Positions 56,301-64,000 of a stretch of 64,000 bases of DNA are shown piece by piece. The stretch comes from Monocercomonoides exilis (Eukaryota; Preaxostyla; Oxymonadida; Polymastigidae). The notes under the pieces are model-generated. The model searched no databases and was not told the origin of the DNA. It saw only the letters and a program-made list of their open reading frames with translations. The stretch lies in NCBI GenBank assembly GCA_001643675.2, contig LSRY02000027.1:191001-255000 (forward strand), in the 5' to 3' direction. The position numbers were made by a program, and so were the translations under genes. Each line of letters opens with the position of its first letter. Position 1 is the first letter of the stretch.

Positions 56301-57332
56301 GAAGAAATCCACAGAAAAATGGATTTAGTTAAAAATGACTTACCTCTCGATCACAAACAAGCTTTATCTAAAGAGGACTTTATGTGCATTCGGAAATCAG
56401 AAGGGGTTCAACCGCATCTTCTTTCCTCTCAGCTCACTGGTGTTTCATCGGCAATCAATTCCTCCAACATTCTTCCTATTCCTATTCCTATTCCGTCGCT
56501 CTCACTTCTGCCAGATGTAAATGCTCTCAATTTCCAAGGAGCATCTGCACTGGCTGTTGCTTGCTCTTTCCATAGACCCCAAATTGTGGCACTCCTTTTG
56601 GATCATCCGTCGATTGATGTGAATGCTGGAGGCGTTGAGGAGCTTGCATTTGGTACTGTTACTAAGTCATCATCAATTTCTTCTTCTTCTGATAGGACAG
56701 ATGAGACCACTCACAGATTGGGCATATGCACTCCATTGACTGTCATTTGCAGTGAAGGTGCTTGTTGCTGTGCTGAGTTAAACAAAGTTAGAACAATGAG
56801 GGCTCAATCTTTGGCAGCAAGCAGAAGTCAGACTGGTGCAAGTTCTGCAAGCACTTCATCTGTAGACTATAGCTCAGGATATGGTATTTCAGTCACACAA
56901 AGCAGTCCAAGTTCGAAGGCTGCAGGCACCACAATGTGCGAGTGCGAAGAAAGAAGGCTGAACGTGCTGGACATCCTTCTCAGCCATCCGCGTGGGAAAG
57001 TTCTGGACTTCAACAAAGGACTTCCACTTCTAATTGGGCTGAAAAGGCGTCACCCGAAAGAAGTCGAGAAAATACTCAGGTTCTGCCTCGAAAACAATTT
57101 GAATGTTGATGTCAATGCATCTGATGGAAGCGAGCACTTGTTGTACGTTGCGACTAAACAGGGGTACTCTTCGATTGTTTCACTACTCCTTTCTTTCCGT
57201 AACATTGACATTGGTAAGAAAACAAGCCCAAAAGCATATACTGCACTGCAAGCTGCGATATCGATGAACAACAATGAGATAGCTTCTCTTTTGCGTGGAA
57301 AAGAATCTTCATTTGCTCCCTCTGAGAAATAA
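44358..57332 (+). CDS. Giant UBR-box and ankyrin-repeat protein, about 4,217 aa
   Basis: Exons 44358-44379, 44462-44673, 44731-44796, 44870-44994 and 45104-57332 (22+212+66+125+12,229 nt). Exon 5 is one uninterrupted 4,076-codon frame. Cys/His-rich boxes resembling UBR zinc fingers occur three times: C-x4-C...FHCRTC...ICALCAVICHEYHEI (about 45-95), FSCATCRIQGGLCLSC.ANCHFGH (about 233-286) and FLCASC...LICRECASTCHFSH (about 716-761). Ankyrin repeats lie near residues 941-1061, 2640, 2900, 3010, 3600, 3950-3990 and 4107-4210. Between them are Ser homopolymers, acidic stretches and DSSSE runs. UBR boxes read N-degrons, but no RING or HECT domain is visible. The exon 4/5 junction has several alternatives and the first exon is inferred. 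Confidence 0.8.
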
Positions 57333-58372
57333 ACACATAAACATGGTTAGAAAGAGGACCAGATTTTGCTGCGTGGGATGTTATTTGTTAAATTTTATAA
57401 TGATTTTTGTTTTGTATTATCATTGTTACCACTTTATATTTTGCAACATGTTTTGATTGCTTTGTAATTGCTTTTGTGACTAAGAATTTGACTGGATTTT
57501 TGTGAATAATTTTGAATATAACAATTTTTCGGTTTAGGATTGTTTAAAGGATGCTTTAATTTAATTGGTTGAGTTGTCTTTCAAAAATATTTATTTAATT
57601 ATAAACTCAAACATTGAGCAGAAAAAAGAATTATACTTTTGACAGCCAAATGGAAGATTTATATTTGCGGAAATTTTTCATTTTTTCCTTGTTCGCTTCG
57701 AGTTTTATTGATGCATTCTTCGTTATCTTAATCTTTAATCATTTGAGTGAATTCTCTTTGGATGATTTATCTGAATTAAACATTTTCATCAGTTTCAGTT
57801 CTTTTATGTTTTCATTTTTCATTTCAACGTTTTGTTCAAATATTTATTCAAATTTTTCAAAAGTTATATTTCTTTAATTGGTAATCTAAAACAACTGGAT
57901 CCGTTTCAATGAAGCGAATTAATTCATAAGTATTTTTCAATTATTCATTAGCAGTTGCAAATCAGTTCGGAAAAATGCGAACATGATCTTGCAAACTTTT
58001 ACTAATTAATTTTTTAATTCAAAGGTCAATATCTTTCTAAATGCTGAAAGATAAAAAAGAAGAAGAAATGCTTTTCGTTCATTGGTAGTGGGGAAGACTT
58101 TTCATTTCAAATACTCAGAAGTTTGTTGAGAAATAAAATAACAAAAAAAAAGAAAACCATTTCAAAGCAACACAAACGCAACTAACTTTTCTTGAAGATG
58201 ACATTTTGTTAAAAATGAAATCAATAGAAGAAATCAACTATTAATTCCAACTGATTTTCATTCTTTTTTATTCAAGAATTTTGTTAAAATCACTTCAATT
58301 AAACGTCAACAAGAGAGATACATGGACGGAATGTGTGAGAGTGAAATAAAAATATGAAAAAGCTGATTATAT
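57333..58372. other. Convergent intergenic region
   Basis: About 1.0 kb of AT-rich sequence between the 3' ends of the giant UBR-ankyrin gene and the helical-family gene. One 87-codon plus-strand open frame (57614-57877) is Phe/Ser/Ile-rich and looks like composition, not coding. Confidence 0.6.
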
Positions 58373-59799
58373 TCAAATGTTCACAAAATAATCTGCAATA
58401 TTTTTTGCAAGTCTAGAAAAATAGCAACTGTTTAAATAATCAAATTTTTTATGAAAGCTTGCAATGGCATCTTCGTATCCTTCTTCTTCCATCTTGTCTA
58501 GTGTCTCCTTTTTTATAACTTTTCTTTTCGCTTCATCTGTTTCATTAGCCATCTTACTCTTCAAACTTATTGAAGTTTCCAAAAAGAATCTCATGCAGCC
58601 ACATGAAATTTCATCATTCAAAGTTGATTGCTGAATTTCCCACAAAGCAAAACCAAAAGCGCCTCCTTTCAGAAAGTAATCTGCAATAACTGAAAGTTGT
58701 AATTGTCTCATCATCTCAGCGAAGATATCAAAGCACTTTTTCACAATTTCTGCATATGTGTCTCTTGCTGCCCAATACAGCCTTATTATGCATTCAATTA
58801 AATCAACGCATTCATTTTTATCGGATCTGCAATCACAAAAGTTAACGGAAATTAAACATTGCCATCTTTTTAAAATTCGAATTTCTTTTGTTTCTTTCTG
58901 TCCCTTTTCTTTCTTCCAATTCACGTATTTTGTCAACTCTTCTAGCTCGTTTGTTGCTTCTTTCACAAAACGCAGCTCGTTGACAACAGCACGTTTCAAA
59001 TTATTGTTATTATATAACCTTTCTATTAAAAACTGCCAAGCAGACTGATACGCAAGCCAGGTCAGATTGTGATGCTCTTGATGGTATTGGATAATTTCTT
59101 TAATCTCATTCAAAAACATTTCTTTTTCTATTACCTTTTTAAAAGCATAAATTTAATCAATATGTAAAAACTCAAGAGAATTCATACCTCAAAAGAATAA
59201 ATGCAATTCAGCGTTATCAAAGCCATTTCCACCTCTCTTTGAGCTTCTTTGCTCCTCTCCTTGTTTAAAGCCACTTTCAGAAGGCATGGCACACAAACAT
59301 CCAATAATTCCTTTGGCATTTCATATTCTTGCGGCATTGCATAGCATTCGCAAAGATCAACAAGAAGCATTTCATTCTTTTTCTCTTTTTTCCTTTCTTC
59401 TTCTTTCATCATCTTCTTTATCATTTTGCGCAATAAAGATAAGTGGTAATCCTCATTCCAAATTCTTTTCAGTAAAGTGCAATATTCAATGCGCTTCAAC
59501 AACAAAATTGCATTCCCCATTGATAATTTCTTTTTTTCAATCATTTCATAAATTTTGTCGAATATTTCTTTTGACAAAACACTTTCAAATTCATCTTCAC
59601 TAATTTCATCAATCAGTTCATTCATTTCTTCGATTTTCTGCTTTTGTTCATCTTCTGTGAATATCCTTAAATCATTGAGCAAATCTGAAAATTCGTCGAT
59701 TACGTTGTGCTGAATCTGCTACAAAAAATTGAAAAATGAGCAAACATAAAAACTTTTCCTTTGGGGGTATCTCTCGATTTTCTTCTTCGTATTTTCCAT
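58373..59799 (-). CDS. Lineage-specific helical-family protein (intact paralogue), 448 aa
   Basis: Exons 59746-59799, 59188-59718 and 58373-59134 (54+531+762 nt). It begins MENTKKKIERYPQRK. The first intron (59719-59745) is only 27 nt, GTTTGC...TTGTAG, and must be removed because it carries an in-frame TAG. Conserved blocks shared with the split gene at 21335-24946: EEMNELI, FDKIYEMIEKKKLS, ILLLKRI, ELLDVCVPCLLKVAL, EVEMALITLNCIY, YHQEHHNL, AYQSAWQFLI, KEATNELEEL, MEEEGYEDAIASFHKKF and a NIADYFVN end. Nearly all-helical, possibly an armadillo-like fold, no catalytic motif seen. I recall such families in oxymonad genomes but know no function. Confidence 0.85.
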
Positions 59800-59877
59800 C
59801 AACGAATTCTTTCATTCTATTTATTTAAAGTGCAATACATTCGCAACGAATATACCCAATAATTAAGCAAAACCAAA

Positions 59878-61219
59878 TAAATATCAAACATCATTCACGA
59901 TCCACAAGTTGAGAAGGTTACCGTATCTATCCACATTGCTTTGTTTTATAAAAAAAGATTTAGAAACAATTTCTATGAAAGCAGCCTGATATGGCCGAAT
60001 GAAGCTAGAAAAGCCAGTTTTTTGTTTTTTGTTGATCAAACCAACAAATATTCATCAAAAACAAATGGAGAATTGCCATTCGTTTCATGATGCTCCACGA
60101 AATTGATTTCTTCCCCTTTTGGAACAGAATTTATTCAAGATATAGAAATGGAATTTGATGGAAGAAAACAACTGCAATCAAGCAAAAGGATTGAGAAGAA
60201 AATTTTCATGACTATTTTGAGTTATTGATTCTTTTGTCAAATACAAAAGAACAGCTAATGTTTGCGTTCTTGAAGGACCTCGTTGGTTGTATTATTTAAC
60301 AATTTCTAATTTCATTCAAAAGGATTCAAATGATTGTTAAAAACAAAAGAAATGAAAAATGTCAAAATCGAAATAGAAAGACATATTCGTTATTTTAAGT
60401 CAAGATAATTCGAATGACGTAAGAACAAGTCAAATTTTTACAAATGCTATTGCATTTTATACGTTCAGGAAATATTCAATTTGTTTAATGAAAAAAAATT
60501 ATGAAGTCCAGCGCAAACAACAAACAAACTGAGTTCCATGAATGATGAAATGCAGATCATGGAGATATTCGACCTTTTTAAAGTGAATCTATTAAACTCG
60601 TCTGAGAGCAAAATCCGTTGCATTCAGTTGAAAGGAAATTCAACAAGCTCAACGAAAAGGGAAAAATATCTTCTTGATAAATGCAGAAAATTCGCAAACC
60701 AATCGCATTTTTTCAGTCACCAGTATAAATGAACCTTTGCAAATGAAAGAAATCAATCCATCATTTTTGTTCTTGCTTTGATGGAACGAAGAGAACGAAA
60801 TACAATTTGTTTTATGTGATGATGTGGTTTTTAATTCAGATAATTCATTCGAACAAATTTTGAAAACGATGCGGATCCAATCTCTTTTTTGTCTTCTTCT
60901 TTGGTGCATTCAATACGGACATTATATTTTCTATCTTGTAATAAGACAAACCAGCGAATATCACCTCTTCATTAACCTTGGTTTACATTTCTAAAAGCAA
61001 CTTTTTATTAATGGTTTCGTTCATTCCTCTTCAATGCAAGCAGTTTATGTCCAACAAAATGAAACAAGAGAAGATGGGTGCTTTGAGATTTTTCGTCAAG
61101 AATTCATTCAGTTACATATTTCTTTGAAAAAGAGTTGGAGCAAGCAATTCAGCGATTATGATGTTAAAGAAATGCAGAACATTTACTGTAAAAGATTTTT
61201 ACACAAAGATGAATGAAGA
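59878..61219 (+). pseudogene. Decayed gene in several frames
   Basis: Gene-like peptides follow one another on the plus strand but are broken by stops and frame changes. A frame from about 59880 reads DPQVEKVTVSIHIALFYKK and continues with WPNEARKASFLFFVDQ to a stop near 60090; then EFIQDIEMEFDGRKQL (60127 on); DSFVKYKRTANVCVLEG PRWLYYL (60227 on, another frame); 60538-60730 with MEIFDLFKVNLLNSSES; and finally 60722-61216 in one frame interrupted by a TGA at 60779 and a TAA near 60991 (FVLCDDVVFNSDNSFEQIL, VQQNETREDGCFEIFRQEF). Codon use is like neighbouring genes. Family not recognised. Confidence 0.5.
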
Positions 61220-61573
61220 AAACACGAAAGAAAAAAGAAGACAGATGAAATTGGATAATCTTCATTTTAGGTGGAAAGAGAAGAGAAGAAGCATTTCAGA
61301 ATAAGAAATATGACAGCAATGGTATCCCTCAAACATCAAATCTTCATTTTGTGCAAATCCTTCAATTCGTCATGCCTTGTCCGCTATTGCAAAAAAAAGA
61401 TAATTTCGGAAATGAAATGATGATTTCAATAAAGGAAGTGCATCTCGAAGAATCGTGATGTTTTCGGTCATATACTCCAGTGGTTGTTTTCTTAAGATTC
61501 TAACCCAATAAAAGCTGAAAAGTATTTCCATAATATGAAAATAATCATATTCAGAAGAGAGAGCAATATCAAA

Positions 61574-62040
61574 ATGTGACATGTTTCACAACTTAAAAAT
61601 GTGATTTAAATCATAAAAATGGAAAATTTTCATCGATGAACCAGGAGTGTTCGAAGGTAAAATCTCTTTTTTCATTGTCATTGATTTTTGCTTCAGCTGT
61701 GCAGAGTGAGTACTTGAGCTGGGGTGAAGGAGTAACTAAAAAAGGCAAGGGAGGCGTCTTGGAATATGGCAAAGCCATCAAGGCAATTGCCTGCATCAGA
61801 GCCTGCAATCTGTTGTGATCTGCCTCAGCCATTTGCATTAGCATCATTATTGGAGATGCTTTGTTTTTAGCGATGAGTTAGAGCCTGTTGTATTTCACAT
61901 AGCTTGTTTCCATTCTGCAGTTTCGTGCTCTGTTAGAGTTGCTGAGTTGCATGGAGTGATTCTGTTTCCGGTGAAGAATGAATGAGATCCTCTGTTATTT
62001 GTTGCATATTTTCCTCGAAGATGAAAAATGAATATGTTAT
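61574..62040 (-). pseudogene. Possible remnant of a coding gene
   Basis: A minus-strand frame 61611-61890 reads MMLMQMAEADHNRLQALMQ, then IALMALPYSKTPPLPFLVTP, with good codon use. Just upstream, in other frames, are stretches such as FFTGNRITPCNSATLTEHET (61918-62000) that end in a stop. No splice pair I tried joins them in frame, so it is either a pseudogene fragment or a gene whose intron I could not place. Confidence 0.35.
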
Positions 62041-63209
62041 CTTCCTCATCAAGTTGTTTGAAATTGGTTTTCATATTATAATTTCATGTCCACTTAACAT
62101 TTTTTCGTAATTTTTTATTTATCTGAAAATTTTCAATCTGTCATATGACTGTTCTTCGTGAGTGCTTGACGAATTATTTGATTAAAGAGAAAAAAAGGAC
62201 TTTTTTCATCAATTTTCAAAACGAAAAATTTGCATTGCACATGTTATAAAGAAAATCTTTTCACATTTTTGAACAAAACTTATAAGTTTTGTTTTAGCAA
62301 TTACAAAATAATCGAATCAAACTCAATTTTTCATTGTTTCATTTTTAAATAAGAAAACTAGCCGTTAAAAAATTTGAATAAGATTCATAAAATATTCATC
62401 AAAGCATTGAATTTCATTAAACACAATGCGATAGTTATAAAATAAAAGTCAATAATATCCCAATAAATGAAAAATATCACAAGAAAAATGTTGCAGATTA
62501 ATCCAAATTTTGAATATGAATTTTCAAACTATCAACGAAAACCACTCTAAATATCACCAAACATCATACTAATTATTTGTGAAATATTGAAAGCATTGAA
62601 CTTTTAAAAATGATATCAAATAGAATAAAAAGTCAAATATAGCATGAGCTAATAACAGAAATCACACTTATTGAATGCATCATTCAATTTTAAAGGAAAA
62701 AAAAAAGAAATCATTTGAATTTGATTCATAAAACTCAGATTACTCATATAAACTGATCATATTCTCATTTTATCATGCATGTGCATGTTTTGATGGATAT
62801 ATCTGAAAATATTTGTAACTACATAAAATCCAATCAAAAGATAAAAATTAACAGCTTTTCAGAAATTTGTAAAAAAGGATAAAATAAAAGAAATGCAAAA
62901 CCAATATTTAAACAGCTTTCTAAACCTTTAAGATTTTTAGTTAAATAAAGAAAATTTAACGTTGAAAATGGCAATATCTCTTTATCAAAAAATTATAGCA
63001 GAGATGAACAACAAATCATCAATAAACAATTCAAAATGATTATAATAATTAAAATTAAATTAAATTAAATTAAATTAAAAATTTAAAAAACAATACTTTT
63101 ATTTCAAATAACAGCGTTTTTGCTCAAAAAATTAAAAAAATAAACAAACTTTAATAAATAAGTGGAAAGTTCTTTGATAATATGAATATATTTTTTTAAG
63201 AGGGTTTAT
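62041..63209. other. AT-rich intergenic region
   Basis: About 1.2 kb of simple A/T-rich sequence, including a (TTAAA)n-like run near 63052-63080 on the 3' side of the surface-protein gene. No gene seen. Confidence 0.6.
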
Positions 63210-64000
63210 TTAATCCTCCATGCAAGGCTCTTGGCTGTCAAAAGGAATGTGGAATTCACTTTTAACAGTGATTGAAGAATACATGGAATTCATAGAATAC
63301 TCTGATTTGTAGAGCAGAGGCTCATTTTCTGTGAGTTGTGTTTTCAGCCTTTTGATTTTTTTTGTGTAATTCACAACAATAACAGCACTTACTATTATCA
63401 AAACTGCAGTAACACATGCAATTACAGCAATTGCCCAGACAGGCATCTTCTCGGGATCTGACTGTTTGTTTGGATAAGTGTATATCGTGAAGATTTGTAT
63501 TCGTTCTTGAAGTTTCTCAGATTTCCAATACAGCAACGTGACTGTGAGTGAAGTGCCTTTATCCATATCGTCAATCGTTTTGCGAGAGATAATTCCTTCT
63601 GCATATGTTTCGTTTATATGCTTTGAAAACTCTAACACTTGATTGTATTCTGTGTTCTTTGATGTGAAATTGACCTCAAATGTCAAATTGCATGGCATAA
63701 GTTTTTCTCCATTAAAGATAATAACCGGATTAGCATCAGAAGATATAAGCTCAACCGAATTGAGTGTTGGCTTAAATAAAAGGGGAAACTCGTCCGTAAT
63801 TGCTGCTCCATTCACTTCGCAGTTGTCGCGCTGCATCCAAAGTGATGAGCCTGTTTCCACTCCATCCCCGCTCTTCAATTTCTTCACCGACAGGCTGCTA
63901 TCAATGCATCTAATGTTGTGTAATGCAGAAGGAAAGCCCTCAAATTTTGGTGAATTAAGACTGAATGAGCAATCATCTATGTTTGTATTTGTATCCAAAA
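63210..64000 (-). CDS. C-terminus of a second giant surface protein (partial, continues off the right edge)
   Basis: The minus-strand frame is open from the right edge to the TAA at 63210-63212 (at least 262 residues). It begins with a beta-helix-like strand (DDCSFSLNSPKFEGFP). An extracellular beta-rich domain with N-glycosylation-type sites follows (NETY, NLTF). One transmembrane helix is seen (MPVWAIAVIACVTAVLIIVS), then a basic stop-transfer (NYTKKIKRLKTQL) and a 45-residue cytosolic tail with ENEPLLYKSEYSMNSMYSSI, which has an acidic dileucine-like EPLL sequence and Tyr/Ser motifs of endocytic sorting. It most likely belongs to the same family as the protein at 1-9638. The apparent N-terminal Met is only a TTG codon; the true start lies outside. 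Confidence 0.8.
   Translation of the reverse strand, partial: LDTNTNIDDCSFSLNSPKFEGFPSALHNIRCIDSSLSVKKLKSGDGVETGSSLWMQRDNCEVNGAAITDEFPLLFKPTLNSVELISSDANPVIIFNGEKLMPCNLTFEVNFTSKNTEYNQVLEFSKHINETYAEGIISRKTIDDMDKGTSLTVTLLYWKSEKLQERIQIFTIYTYPNKQSDPEKMPVWAIAVIACVTAVLIIVSAVIVVNYTKKIKRLKTQLTENEPLLYKSEYSMNSMYSSITVKSEFHIPFDSQEPCMED

Noticed and set aside
57614-57877. 87-codon plus-strand open frame rich in Phe, Ser and Ile
   Set aside because: Composition-driven, no start context or family features, and lies between two convergent 3' ends.

Overview
The window is nuclear DNA of an AT-rich, intron-bearing unicellular eukaryote. I read about 50 introns, and most donors have the form GT-N-TG. All three standard stops end good genes (TAA in eL6, TGA in BUD13, TAG in the spastin-like ATPase), so the code is standard. 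Giant membrane-anchored repeat proteins, serine-homopolymer proteins, SPRY-type domains and a lineage-specific helical family fit an oxymonad metamonad, most like Monocercomonoides. That placement is from memory of the families and was not searched.

Layout: 1-9638 is one uninterrupted minus-strand reading frame for a secreted beta-helix-like protein of at least 3,212 residues; it runs off the left edge. 9.7-19.6 kb is a dense housekeeping block: a coiled-coil protein, ribosomal protein eL6, a four-RRM protein, BUD13, a SPRY-tailed protein and eIF6, mostly in divergent pairs. 19.5-21.3 kb holds four copies of a short dispersed repeat. 21.3-24.95 kb is a lineage-specific gene split by a 2,203-bp transposon-like insertion (22491-24693) with perfect 409-bp terminal inverted repeats and a TA duplication. 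After 2.3 kb of apparently empty DNA come a Pho80-type cyclin with a serine-rich tail, a small membrane protein, a spastin-like AAA ATPase and an RCC1-repeat protein with a long acidic Lys/Glu tail. A roughly 470-bp (TTTA)n array lies in one RCC1 intron. Next are a NAA60-like acetyltransferase, a cathepsin B-like protease, GINS subunit PSF2 and a giant (about 4,200-residue) UBR-box plus ankyrin protein. 58.4-59.8 kb holds the intact paralogue of the split gene. 59.9-62.0 kb holds decayed coding sequence. The right edge carries the C-terminus (membrane anchor and tail) of a second giant surface protein.

The recognisable genes cover ribosome assembly (eL6, eIF6), splicing (BUD13), replication (PSF2), microtubule or membrane severing (spastin-like), cell-cycle or phosphate-type cyclin control, N-terminal acetylation, lysosomal proteolysis and probable N-degron recognition (UBR box). 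They do not form one pathway; what stands out is compact divergent gene pairs set against islands of repeats, insertions and pseudogenes. Gene models were spliced by hand: for every multi-exon model the exon lengths sum to a multiple of three, but no transcript evidence was available.
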